DNA of 32,421 bases, from positions 1-32,421 of the forward strand of contig RECL01000216.1 in assembly GCA_007694025.1 (NCBI GenBank). The letters run 5' to 3'. How positions within the stretch are numbered: position 1 is the stretch's first letter; each line of letters opens with the position of its first letter. A program made the translations under genes and the position numbers. Under the pieces are notes generated by a model, which saw only the letters and a program-made list of their open reading frames with translations, searched no databases and had not been told where the DNA came from. Below, piece by piece: positions 1 to 8,506 of this stretch. Source of the DNA: Spirochaetaceae bacterium (GTDB lineage: Bacteria > Spirochaetota > Spirochaetia > DSM-27196 > SLST01).

Positions 1-1046
1 ACGCGCGCGCGACCGCTCTTGGGATGGCCGCGCTCGTGGAACTCCACGATGACGACGACTTCGCGCGCGCGCGCACAGTTTCACCGCCTCTGGTCGGGAT
101 CAACGCGCGCGACCTGTCGACCTTCCGCGTCGACCTGCTGACGCCGCTTCGCCTGCGGCCACGGATCGACTGGCCGCACCGGGCGGTCTTTGAGTCGGGG
201 GCCTTCAACGAAGAGGACGCGATGCTCGCGCGAAGCGGCGGGTTTGAGGGCCTCCTGGTCGGAGAGGCTGCGGTTCGAAACCCCGATGCGATCACCGATC
301 TCAGCCGTGGGTTGGCCTTCCCGGCCGCTGCTTCGGCGTTCTGGACGCGAATCGCCGAGCTCGGTGGCGCGCGCCGGCCGATCGTGAAGATCTGCGGGAT
401 CACGAACCGTGACGACGCGGTTGCGGCCGTCGACGCCGGGGCGGATCTCCTGGGCTTTGTGTTCGCGGACTCTCCACGGCGCGCCACGCCGGAACTCCTA
501 AGCGACGTGGCGGGCCTGGACGCGCTCAAGGTAGCGGTCGTCGTCGCAGGCGGGCCCCACGGGCCGCTTGATCGGCGGGTTCGGGATCTGTTGGACTCTG
601 GGCTCATCGACGCGATCCAGTTTCACGGCGATGAAGCGCCCGACGAGTGCGCGCGCTGGGGATTTCCGTACTACAAGGCGGTGCGCGTCGCGACCGCCGA
701 CGACCTCGAGCGCATCGGCGACTACCGCGGCCCGCGTGTACTCATCGACGCGCGCGCCGACGGGGCGTACGGAGGGTCGGGCGTTCGTGTCCCGGTAGAG
801 CTGCTTCGCGCCGCGCTCGACGCATCGGTCGCAGGCGAAGCCGGCTACGCCGGCGGGCGACCGCTGTGGATCGCCGGGGGCCTGACCGACGCGAACGTCG
901 CCGACGTGGTCCGCGCATTCGCGCCCGAGCTCGTCGACGCTTCGAGCGGACTCGAACGCGAACCGGGGCGGAAGGACCACGCGCGGGTCCGTCGGTTCAT
1001 CGACGCGGCGCGCGCAGCGGGTCGCGATCGCGGGGAGAGGGCATGA
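1..1046 (+). CDS. trpCF: Bifunctional indole-3-glycerol-phosphate synthase (C-terminal part) / phosphoribosylanthranilate isomerase, 5'-truncated by window edge
   Basis: Frame is open upstream of the ATG at 24 (ARATALGMAALVELHD resembles the IGPS core); IGPS C-terminus 'VGINARDLSTFRVDL' fused to PRAI 'IVKICGITNRDDAVAAVDAGADLLGFVF'. Stop TGA 1044-1046 overlaps the trpB ATG. Confidence 0.9.
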   Translation, partial: ARATALGMAALVELHDDDDFARARTVSPPLVGINARDLSTFRVDLLTPLRLRPRIDWPHRAVFESGAFNEEDAMLARSGGFEGLLVGEAAVRNPDAITDLSRGLAFPAAASAFWTRIAELGGARRPIVKICGITNRDDAVAAVDAGADLLGFVFADSPRRATPELLSDVAGLDALKVAVVVAGGPHGPLDRRVRDLLDSGLIDAIQFHGDEAPDECARWGFPYYKAVRVATADDLERIGDYRGPRVLIDARADGAYGGSGVRVPVELLRAALDASVAGEAGYAGGRPLWIAGGLTDANVADVVRAFAPELVDASSGLEREPGRKDHARVRRFIDAARAAGRDRGERA

Positions 1047-2311
1047 GCACTACGATCTACAACGATTACTTTGGCGAGTTCGGCGGCCGCTACGTCGCGG
1101 AGGTGCTTCGCACGCCGCTCGACGAGCTTGAAGCGGCGTTCAAGGAGGCGATGGCCGATCCCGGTTTCCACGCCGAAATCGACGACATCGCGGCGACCTT
1201 CGTCGGGCGGCCCACGCCGATGCTCTACGCGCGCAACAGCTCGCGGGAGCTCGGAGGGGCGCAGATCTTCGTGAAGCTCGAAGGCCTTGCGAACACCGGC
1301 GCGCACAAGATCAACAACGCGGTCGGGCAGGCGCTCCTGGCCAGGCGGATGGGCAAGACCCGCATCATCGCGGAGACCGGCGCCGGGCAGCACGGCGTTG
1401 CGACCGCGGCGGTGTGCGCGAAGCTCGGACTCCAGTGCGTCGTCTACATGGGAGAGGTCGATATCGCGCGGCAGCGGCCGAACGTCTTCTTCATGGAGCT
1501 CTTCGGCGCGACCGTCGCTCCCGTGTCGAGCGGCCAGCGCACGCTCAAGGACGCCGTGAACGAGGCGCTGCGCGACTGGGCGGCGTCGTTCGCCGATACG
1601 CACTACGTGATCGGGTCTGCGCTCGGGCCGAGCCCGTACCCCGACATGGTGCGCGAGTTCCAGTCGGTGGTTGGCCGTGAGACCGGGCAACAGATCGAGC
1701 AGTACGTCGAAGCCGAGGGTCTCTCCGTGGAGGCGCTCGTCGCGTGCGTCGGCGGCGGTAGTAACGCGATCGGCTTTTTTGCGCCGTTTCTGAACCGCGA
1801 ACAGCCCCGGCTGATCGGCGTCGAAGCCGGCGGTCGCGGGCCCGAACCGGGGCAGCACGCCGCGCGGATGAAGGGCCTCGGCCGCACCGGGATCGTGCAG
1901 GGGTACAAGAGCCTCTTCCTGCTCGACGAAGACGGGCAGGTGCAGGACACGCATTCGCTGAGCGCCGGGCTCGACTACCCGGGGATCGGGCCGCAGCTTG
2001 CGGCACTCGGCGTGTCGGGCCGGGTGGAGTTTGCGCGCGCGACCGATGCACAGGCTCTGGAAGCGCTGCGCTTCTTCGCGCGCAACGAAGGGGTCGTCTT
2101 TGCGCTGGAGTCGGCGCACGGAGCGGCAGAGGCGATCAGGCTCGCGCGCGAACTACCGAGCGACCGCGCGGTGATCGTCAACATGTCGGGGCGCGGTGAC
2201 AAGGACCTGTTCATAACCGCGCGCGAGCTCGGCGGGCCGCGCTGGAAGGCGTTCCTGCAGAGCGAGGTCGACCGCTTCGCCGACTCGGGCGCGATCGGAG
2301 GTGCTGAATGA
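1043..2311 (+). CDS. trpB: Tryptophan synthase beta chain
   Basis: MSTTIYNDYFGEFGGRYVAEVL; PLP lysine motif 'NTGAHKINNAVGQ'; 'GAGQHGVATAAVCAKLG'; ATGA overlaps at both ends. The track's ORF 647..2311 is over-extended. Confidence 0.95.
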   Translation: MSTTIYNDYFGEFGGRYVAEVLRTPLDELEAAFKEAMADPGFHAEIDDIAATFVGRPTPMLYARNSSRELGGAQIFVKLEGLANTGAHKINNAVGQALLARRMGKTRIIAETGAGQHGVATAAVCAKLGLQCVVYMGEVDIARQRPNVFFMELFGATVAPVSSGQRTLKDAVNEALRDWAASFADTHYVIGSALGPSPYPDMVREFQSVVGRETGQQIEQYVEAEGLSVEALVACVGGGSNAIGFFAPFLNREQPRLIGVEAGGRGPEPGQHAARMKGLGRTGIVQGYKSLFLLDEDGQVQDTHSLSAGLDYPGIGPQLAALGVSGRVEFARATDAQALEALRFFARNEGVVFALESAHGAAEAIRLARELPSDRAVIVNMSGRGDKDLFITARELGGPRWKAFLQSEVDRFADSGAIGGAE

Positions 2312-3075
2312 GCAGGATCATGGCGCATATGGTCGCGTTCTACCCCGATCGCGAGCGATCGCTCGCGGTCGCCAAAGGGCTTGTCGACGGCGGCGCGGCC
2401 TACCTGGAGATCCAGTTTCCGTTCTCCGACCCGACCGCCGACGGCCCCGCGATCCAGGAGGCGAGCCAGCGCGCGCTCGACGCAGGGTTCACGGTGGCCG
2501 AAGGGTTCGAGCTGGTGCGGGAGATCGCGGCGCTCGCCGGCAGCCGCTCGGGCCCCGACGGGGCGCCGCCGATCTTCCTGATGACGTACGCGAGCCTGGT
2601 CTACGCGCGCGGGGTCGATCGGTTCATCGCCGACGGCGTGGCAGCCGGCGCGACCGGCTTCATCCTGCCCGATCTGCCGTTCGATCACGACGAAGGCGCG
2701 GCGGCTGCCGCGCGACGCCACGGTGCTGCCGTGATGCCGGTAACCGTGACGTCGGCGCCGGCTTCACGCCTGGACGCGCTCCTTGCGACCGATCCCGAAT
2801 ACGTCTACGTCGCGCTTCGCCGCGGGATCACCGGGAGCCGGACCGACCTCGACGACGCGACGCTCGGCGTGCTCGACCGGATCAGGTCTACCGGCACGAA
2901 GGTGATGGCGGGCTTCGGCGTGAGCGACCGCGGGCAGGTCGACGCGCTCGACCCCCACGTGCACGCGGTGGTCGTCGGATCGGCGCTCGTGCGCGCCGTT
3001 GCCGCGGTCGCCGATGAGCCTCCCGACGCGATCCGCGCCGCGGTCGCCGGCCGCCTGCGAGAGCTCACCGGTTGA
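2308..3075 (+). CDS. trpA: Tryptophan synthase alpha chain (short N-terminus)
   Basis: 'YLEIQFPFSDPTADGPAIQEAS' with catalytic Glu and Asp; 'RRGITGSRTDLD' loop; 'GFGVSDRGQV'; ATGA overlap with trpB. Confidence 0.92.
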   Translation: MSRIMAHMVAFYPDRERSLAVAKGLVDGGAAYLEIQFPFSDPTADGPAIQEASQRALDAGFTVAEGFELVREIAALAGSRSGPDGAPPIFLMTYASLVYARGVDRFIADGVAAGATGFILPDLPFDHDEGAAAAARRHGAAVMPVTVTSAPASRLDALLATDPEYVYVALRRGITGSRTDLDDATLGVLDRIRSTGTKVMAGFGVSDRGQVDALDPHVHAVVVGSALVRAVAAVADEPPDAIRAAVAGRLRELTG

Positions 3076-3100
3076 CCGATCGCGGCTGGTCGTGCATATT
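3072..3100 (+). promoter_or_regulatory. Putative sigma70 promoter of trxA embedded in the trpA stop region
   Basis: TTGACC (3072-3077), 17-bp spacer, CATATT (3095-3100); the -35 contains the trpA TGA stop (3073-3075 in GTTGACC). Confidence 0.5.
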
Positions 3101-3117
3101 CGCGCAAGAGGGGCGAC

Positions 3118-3441
3118 ATGGGAAAGGAAGTAACGATCACGACTGCCAATTTCGACGCCGAGGTAACCAATTCCGACGTGCCGGTACTGCTCGACTTCTG
3201 GGCCGAATGGTGCATGCCGTGCAAGATGATCGCGCCGGTGCTCGCGCAGCTCAGCGACGAGTACGACGGGAAGCTCAAGATCGGCAAGCTCGACGTCGAC
3301 TCCGAGAGCGAGATCGCGATGAAGTACACCGTGCAGAGCATCCCGACGCTCCTGCTGTTCAAGAACGGCGAAGTCGTCGGCCAGCACGTCGGCGCCGCCC
3401 CCAAACCGACGATCGAAGCGCTCTTCAAGCCGCACCTGTAG
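3118..3441 (+). CDS. trxA: Thioredoxin with WCMPC active site
   Basis: 107 aa, 'VLLDFWAEWCMPCKMIAPVL', cis-Pro 'SIPTLLLF'; SD-like AGAGGGG upstream of ATG. Confidence 0.93.
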   Translation: MGKEVTITTANFDAEVTNSDVPVLLDFWAEWCMPCKMIAPVLAQLSDEYDGKLKIGKLDVDSESEIAMKYTVQSIPTLLLFKNGEVVGQHVGAAPKPTIEALFKPHL

Positions 3442-3524
3442 CCGGCCACCGTTCCTCCGTGGCAATCGCCGCGCCGCGTGCCGCACCCGTGGGGTGCCCG
3501 CGGCGGCGCCGCCGGCGGCCGCCC

Positions 3525-4583
3525 CTACTCGAACCGTTCGTCGGTGTTCGCTCTGCCCGGGCTCACGCCGGACGTGGGCGTGATATGCCAGTCGTCCTTG
3601 CTGTTCGTGTCGCGGCTGTCCGACGACCGCGCCATCGATCGGGTCGCGGTACTGCGCTCCGAGTTCACCGCGTCTTCGGGCGCGATCATCGCGCCCGCGT
3701 AGACCCAGTGGCCCGCGGCGGCGATCGCGTCGACCCGGTTCATCAGTTTCGTGCTTCCGAATCCGCGGTAGCGATCGTCGGACGCGCTCGTGCGGTTCGT
3801 GTAGATCACCGCGTCGATGTACCCGCCAAGCGGGTTCTCCGTCAGCGTGAGGACTCCGTTATTGCTCGAAAGCCCGGTTCCCCCGGGCACCCAGTAGTCC
3901 CACGCGGTATCGGTCGCGTCCTTGCCGCCAGACTGGGTCTTCGACACCGTTTCGTTGATCTCTTCCGGGATGCCGTCGGGCCTGAAGTGCACGACGATGA
4001 AGTCACCCGCCTCCACGTCGACCGACGGGAAGACGAACCGCTGCTCCCAGTCGCCGGGGATCCCTTCAAAGAGCGTCGCGCCGGCGATGTTCCCGTCGGT
4101 CAGCACCGCGATCTCGACCATGTCGGGCCGGTTCGTCGAACCCTTCGTCGTGAACTCGTTGATCACCATCGCGGGGAGCAGTCGGTTCAGCCCGTGGAAG
4201 CGTAACAGGAAGCGCAGGTTGTTGCCCGCGCGATCTGCGACCTGCGCCTCCACCCAGTGTTCGATCTCGGGCGCCGGGGCCGCCGCGAAGCGAAACACCC
4301 CGACCCGCTCGTCCTCGATCTCCAGGATCACCCCGTCGATCGCGTCGGACGCACCGACGCCGTCGGACACGCGTGCGATCGGTTCGTCGAACCGGACTAC
4401 CAGCTCCACCGGGTTGCGTAGCTCGATCCGCACGATCGACGGGGGCGTGAGGTCGACGTCGGCGACGACCGGTAGCGGCGGTAACTGCCCGCACCCGGCG
4501 GTTGCGAGCGCGGTCGTTACCCAGAGCAAGGCCAGCGCCGTCTGTCGACGGCGGGCCGGCGCGTGAAACGGTAGATGTTGCAT
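3525..4583 (-). CDS. Lipoprotein with lamin-tail-domain-like (LTD) C-terminal region
   Basis: Lipobox 'TTALATAGCGQ'; 'MVINEFTTKGS...DMVEIAVLTDGNIAG...' and terminal 'TPTSGVSPGRAN' typical of LTD proteins; SD GGAGG upstream of ATG. Confidence 0.6.
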   Translation of the reverse strand: MQHLPFHAPARRRQTALALLWVTTALATAGCGQLPPLPVVADVDLTPPSIVRIELRNPVELVVRFDEPIARVSDGVGASDAIDGVILEIEDERVGVFRFAAAPAPEIEHWVEAQVADRAGNNLRFLLRFHGLNRLLPAMVINEFTTKGSTNRPDMVEIAVLTDGNIAGATLFEGIPGDWEQRFVFPSVDVEAGDFIVVHFRPDGIPEEINETVSKTQSGGKDATDTAWDYWVPGGTGLSSNNGVLTLTENPLGGYIDAVIYTNRTSASDDRYRGFGSTKLMNRVDAIAAAGHWVYAGAMIAPEDAVNSERSTATRSMARSSDSRDTNSKDDWHITPTSGVSPGRANTDERFE

Positions 4584-4654
4584 CGGTGCCTCCGCTCCAT
4601 TAACCGCGCTCGCACGCGTGCTGCTTCAAGGATTGCGCGCCGGACGGTACTTTT

Positions 4655-4683
4655 TTGACGCGAACCGGTCGGCGAGATATACT
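4655..4683 (+). promoter_or_regulatory. Putative sigma70 promoter for Crp/Fnr-type gene
   Basis: TTGACG (4655-4660), 17-bp spacer, TATACT (4678-4683), 22 nt before ATG at 4706, SD GGGAG at 4696-4700. Confidence 0.75.
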
Positions 4684-4705
4684 CAGATCAAAAACGGGAG
4701 TGTTC

Positions 4706-5326
4706 ATGGCTGAGAATCCGCTCTTTGAGAAGTACGGACAGACGTTCGAGCCGGGCCGGACGATCTTCACCGAAGGCGAGCAGGGTGACCGGATGTACAT
4801 CATCCAGGCCGGTCAGGTCCGGATATCGAAGAATATCAGCGGCCGTGACCACGAGCTCGCGATCCTGGAGAAGGGCGACTTCTTCGGAGAGATGGCGATC
4901 GTTTCGCTGGTAGCGCGCACCGCCACCGCGACCGCGGTCGGAACCGTTCAGCTGTTGGCGTTTGACCGGCACGGATTCGTCGGGATGATCGAAAAGAACG
5001 CGAAGATCGCGCTCAACATCATCGACAAGCTGTGCCGCAGGCTGCAGAACGCGAACAGCCAGATCCAGATGATGTTCCAGCGCAACCAGCGCAGCCTCAT
5101 CGCGCTCAATCTGCACTCCCGATTCGCCGAGCGCAAGCCCGACGAGCAGTACCTGGCGCTCGACAAGACGCTTGAACAGATCTCGATGAACCTGGAGACG
5201 CCGCCGAAGGTCGTTCAGGAGTGCGTCAGCGCGCTCGCCGACTCCGGCGTCGTGTCGGTGAAGGGCAACGCGATCTGGTTGATGGACAGGACGCGGCTCA
5301 GTCAGATTGCGGAGCTTGGAGGCTGA
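4706..5326 (+). CDS. Cyclic-nucleotide-binding domain / Crp-Fnr family regulator
   Basis: cNMP-binding fold 'TIFTEGEQGDRMYIIQAGQVRIS...LEKGDFFGEMAIVSLVARTATATA' plus a C-terminal helical/winged-helix-like region. Start refined to the SD-preceded ATG at 4706. Confidence 0.85.
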   Translation: MAENPLFEKYGQTFEPGRTIFTEGEQGDRMYIIQAGQVRISKNISGRDHELAILEKGDFFGEMAIVSLVARTATATAVGTVQLLAFDRHGFVGMIEKNAKIALNIIDKLCRRLQNANSQIQMMFQRNQRSLIALNLHSRFAERKPDEQYLALDKTLEQISMNLETPPKVVQECVSALADSGVVSVKGNAIWLMDRTRLSQIAELGG

Positions 5327-5328
5327 CC

Positions 5329-7152
5329 ATGTGTGGAATCATCGGATACTGCGGGCCGAAGCCCGCCGCTGAGCTGCTGGTCGAAGGTCTTCGACGCCTT
5401 GAGTACCGTGGGTACGACTCGGCCGGGATCTGTGTGCGGACCGGCGGTAAGCTCGTAGTGCACAAGAAGAAGGGCAAGATCAAGGATTTGCGCGATCACG
5501 TGCCCGAAGGACTCGACGGAGAGACCGGAATCGGTCACACCCGGTGGGCCACGCACGGCGAGGTGAACGACACCAACGCGCACCCGCACCTCGACGTCAC
5601 CGGTCGCGTCGCGATCGTGCACAACGGGATCATCGAAAACTTCGACGCGCTGCGCGAGAAGCTCGAAGATGACGGCTACGTCTTTGTCAGCGAGACCGAC
5701 AGCGAAGTCATCGTGCACCTGATCGCGAGCCTCTACGACGGCGACCTTGAGCGCGCGGTCAAGCAGGCCGTGATGCTGCTCAAGGGCACGTACGGGATCG
5801 TCGCGATGCACCAGGACGAACCGGGCAAACTCGTAGGCGCGCGTAACGGATCGCCTCTGGTACTCGGTATCGGCGATCACGAGATGTTCCTGGCCTCCGA
5901 TGTGACCGCGATCATCGCGCACACGAAGCAGGTCATCTACATCGAAGACGGAGAGGTGGTCTCGGTCACGGCCGACAACTACCAGACCTCCGATCTGAAG
6001 AATCGCGCGGTCGACAAGAAGGTCGAGTTCATCAGCTGGGAGCTCGAGGAGATCGAAAAAGAGGGCTACGCGCACTACATGGAGAAGGAGATCATCGAGC
6101 AGCCCGACTCGATCCTCCGCGCGATGCAGGGCCGTCTGGATCACGAGTACGCGACCGGTCACCTGGGCGGGCTCAACATGAGCCGGCAGGAGCTCCTGTC
6201 GGTGGAGCGCGTGAAGATCATCGCGGCGGGTACCAGCTACTACGCCGGCATGGTCGGCGCCTACGTGCTGGAGAGCGTCGCGCGGATCCCGGCGACCGCC
6301 GAGCTTGCGAGCGAGCTGCGCTACCGCAACCCGATTGTGGAGCCCAACACGGTCTACTTCGCGGTTTCGCAAAGCGGAGAGACCGCCGACACGCTCTACG
6401 CGATGCGCGAGCTGCAGCGCAAGGGCGCTCGCGTGCTCGGCATCTGTAACGTTGTCGGAAGCACGATCCCGCGCGAATCCGACGGGGGCGTCTACATCCA
6501 TTCGGGTCCCGAAATTGCGGTCGCGAGCACGAAGGCGTTTACCAGCCAGATCACCGCGTTCTACCTCTTCGCGCTGATGATGGCGCGGATGCGCCACCTG
6601 GGGATCGAAGCCGGCGCACGGATGATCGAACAGATCGAGTCGCTCCCGCGGCTGGTCGAAGAGGTGCTGCGTCGCAAGGAGACGCTGATACCGATCGCGC
6701 GAAAGTACGCGCACGCCGACGATGTGCTCTTCCTGGGGCGAGGGATCAACTATCCGGTCGCGCTTGAAGGCGCGCTCAAGCTTAAGGAGATCTCCTACAT
6801 CCATGCGGAGGGGTACTCCGCGGCCGAGATCAAGCACGGTCCGATCGCGTTGATCAACGAAGTGACGCCGAGCGTCTTCCTGATTCCCGACGACGGGCTG
6901 CGCGACAAGGTGTTGTCGAACCTGAAGGAAGTGAAGGCGCGCAAGGGTCGGGTGATCGCGCTTGCGGTCGACGGCGATGACGAGGTCGGTCGCATAGCCG
7001 ACGATGTGTTCTGGGTTCCGAAGGCGAGCGAGCTTCTCTACCCCTACCTGATGGTTATCCCGCTGCAGCTGTTCGCGTACTACGTCGCGCTCGAGCTCGG
7101 CCGGAACGTCGACCAACCCCGCAATCTGGCCAAGAGCGTGACCGTCGAGTGA
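5329..7152 (+). CDS. glmS: Glutamine--fructose-6-phosphate aminotransferase (isomerizing)
   Basis: MCGIIGYCGPKPAAELLVEGLRRLEYRGYDSAG; SIS domains ending '...DQPRNLAKSVTVE'. Confidence 0.97.
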   Translation: MCGIIGYCGPKPAAELLVEGLRRLEYRGYDSAGICVRTGGKLVVHKKKGKIKDLRDHVPEGLDGETGIGHTRWATHGEVNDTNAHPHLDVTGRVAIVHNGIIENFDALREKLEDDGYVFVSETDSEVIVHLIASLYDGDLERAVKQAVMLLKGTYGIVAMHQDEPGKLVGARNGSPLVLGIGDHEMFLASDVTAIIAHTKQVIYIEDGEVVSVTADNYQTSDLKNRAVDKKVEFISWELEEIEKEGYAHYMEKEIIEQPDSILRAMQGRLDHEYATGHLGGLNMSRQELLSVERVKIIAAGTSYYAGMVGAYVLESVARIPATAELASELRYRNPIVEPNTVYFAVSQSGETADTLYAMRELQRKGARVLGICNVVGSTIPRESDGGVYIHSGPEIAVASTKAFTSQITAFYLFALMMARMRHLGIEAGARMIEQIESLPRLVEEVLRRKETLIPIARKYAHADDVLFLGRGINYPVALEGALKLKEISYIHAEGYSAAEIKHGPIALINEVTPSVFLIPDDGLRDKVLSNLKEVKARKGRVIALAVDGDDEVGRIADDVFWVPKASELLYPYLMVIPLQLFAYYVALELGRNVDQPRNLAKSVTVE

Positions 7153-7646
7153 CGCGGCGGGGTCGGCTGCTCGCCGTCGTGGCGGCCGTGCTGATCGCGG
7201 CCGTCGCGTGGAGCGCTGGCGCACCGGGCGCGGCCGCGCAGCCGGTCTCGACACAACCCGACGGTGAGATAGCGACGTTGCGGATCGGCCCGGTTCGTCG
7301 CCGCGGAGTCGACGCGCTCGCGCCCGATCTGACGCCGCACTGGTACGCGCAGTATTCGGTGGCCGGTCGTGAGGTGGAAGTGTTCATGTTCGACGCGCCG
7401 TTCGACCGTGCGCAGACGTGGCCGGTGTCGGGCTTGTGCGCGGAGCGATCGCTGCGCGGGCGCGACGGACTATGGTACTACGCGAGTCGACGCGGATGGT
7501 CGATGATCGTGTCGGCAGCCGACGACGCGCTTTTGTGCCGGTTCGTCGACCGGTTTGTTACCCGCTACGAGTTCTTCATGGGGGTGGACGGAAGGCTTGG
7601 CGCGGTGCCGCCGTTCCCGGCGGTCCTCAACGACCCGAGTCGCTGA
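7149..7646 (+). CDS. Hypothetical secreted protein, translationally coupled to glmS
   Basis: GTGA overlap with glmS stop; signal peptide 'RRGRLLAVVAAVLIAAVAWSAGAPGAAAQ'. Confidence 0.65.
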   Translation: MTRRGRLLAVVAAVLIAAVAWSAGAPGAAAQPVSTQPDGEIATLRIGPVRRRGVDALAPDLTPHWYAQYSVAGREVEVFMFDAPFDRAQTWPVSGLCAERSLRGRDGLWYYASRRGWSMIVSAADDALLCRFVDRFVTRYEFFMGVDGRLGAVPPFPAVLNDPSR

Positions 7647-8010
7647 TCTCGGCCAGTAGCGTGTTCGCGAGGACCCGCGGCCACTCGGGGATGCTCCCGG
7701 CCTCGGTATCGTACATCGCAAGGAGCGTGCCGAACTCGATCCGCGCCTGCTCGAAGTCGTTACGCCTGAAGTGGATAAATCCTATCTCGTAGCGAGCGGT
7801 CGCGACCGCGGCCCGATCGTCGGGGAACCGGTCAAGGATCGCCTGGTAGTACGCAAGCGCAGCGTTCGGGTTTTCGGCGTCCACCGACTCCTGCGCGAGC
7901 TGAATCAGCTCACCAAGCGTGAGTTCTTCCGGTATGTCGGTTGGTACCGTCCGGCACGCGGCAAGTATCACCACTGCAAGAAGAAGCATAAGCGGGAGTC
8001 GAGCGTTCAT
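7627..8010 (-). CDS. TPR-like lipoprotein
   Basis: 'LPLMLLLAVVILAACRTVP' lipobox; TPR-like 'NPNAALAYYQAILDRFPDD...ARYEIGFIHFRRNDFEQARIEFGTLL'. Confidence 0.75.
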   Translation of the reverse strand: MNARLPLMLLLAVVILAACRTVPTDIPEELTLGELIQLAQESVDAENPNAALAYYQAILDRFPDDRAAVATARYEIGFIHFRRNDFEQARIEFGTLLAMYDTEAGSIPEWPRVLANTLLAEISDSGR

Positions 8011-8018
8011 CGAGAGTT

Positions 8019-8047
8019 AATGTACACCTAGTCGACCACGGGTGCAA
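8019..8047 (-). promoter_or_regulatory. Candidate near-leaderless promoter for TPR lipoprotein
   Basis: Minus strand TTGCAC (8047-8042), 17 bp, TACATT (8024-8019), 8 nt, ATG at 8010; no SD. Confidence 0.4.
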
Positions 8048-8067
8048 AGGCCCCGGTCTTGCCTGGC

Positions 8068-8373
8068 CTACTGGTCGTAGACCTCGTCGTTGATAGGGAG
8101 ACTTCGTTTGAGGTCCTGGAGGAACTCCTCCTCGTCGCCCATCGGTTCGTACCGGTCGCACTCGTCCATGCTTCGCCGGATAACCGTGAAATACTTGTAG
8201 AACTTCTCGTCGCCAAGACGCTTTCGCCACTTCCCTGCGGCGCATCGGACCCGCAGCACGTACCGCGACCCGTCTTCGACCGAACTAGGCACCAACTTGC
8301 AGTTTCGGCAGTTGGCGCAGTAGATCTTGCCCTTCGTTTCCGTCAACCGGTCGACTTGTGCGGTCCGACTCAC
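8068..8373 (-). CDS. Conserved-looking small protein with CxxCxxC motif
   Basis: 'GKIYCANCRNCKLV...RVRCAAGKWRKRL...DECDRYEP'; start refined to GTG at 8373, preceded by GAGGAGG. Confidence 0.6.
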   Translation of the reverse strand: MSRTAQVDRLTETKGKIYCANCRNCKLVPSSVEDGSRYVLRVRCAAGKWRKRLGDEKFYKYFTVIRRSMDECDRYEPMGDEEEFLQDLKRSLPINDEVYDQ

Positions 8374-8470
8374 AACTGCCTCCTCTCCCATCGTCCCTTT
8401 CATCATCGATCATATCGAGTTCGGAGTTTAGGAAATGTGACGTATCTCCTTATGCATTCGTAACTTCGGT

Positions 8471-8499
8471 TTGACACCAACCGATCGGCCGACTACACT
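8471..8499 (+). promoter_or_regulatory. Sigma70-like promoter predicting leaderless transcript of DUF554 gene
   Basis: TTGACA (8471-8476), 17-bp spacer, TACACT (8494-8499), 7 nt, ATG at 8507. Confidence 0.75.
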
Positions 8500-8506
8500 C
8501 GCCGTC

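Noticed and set aside
2350-2367. 18-bp perfect palindrome CGCGAGCGATCGCTCGCG inside trpA
   Set aside because: Lies in codons for a conserved-looking region; one such palindrome in 32 kb of GC-rich, GATC-rich DNA is not far from chance expectation. Not pursued as an operator.
3072-4205. 377-aa plus-strand ORF overlapping trxA and antisense to the LTD lipoprotein
   Set aside because: Out of frame with clearly coding trxA and antisense to a lipoprotein gene with signal peptide and SD; low-complexity Arg-rich translation.
5302-7254. 650-aa minus-strand ORF antisense to glmS (and similar long antisense ORFs at 845..2119, 10112..11803, 18786..20141, 22642..23595, 23675..24787)
   Set aside because: Frame-shadow ORFs of high-GC coding sequence; Arg/Asp/Val-rich translations without domain motifs, opposite to confidently identified genes.
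7627-7646. 20-bp convergent overlap of secreted-protein and TPR lipoprotein genes (also 22 bp at 19862-19883)
   Set aside because: Short tail-to-tail overlaps are common in compact genomes; noted only as evidence of compactness, unlike the 77-bp case at 29568-29644.
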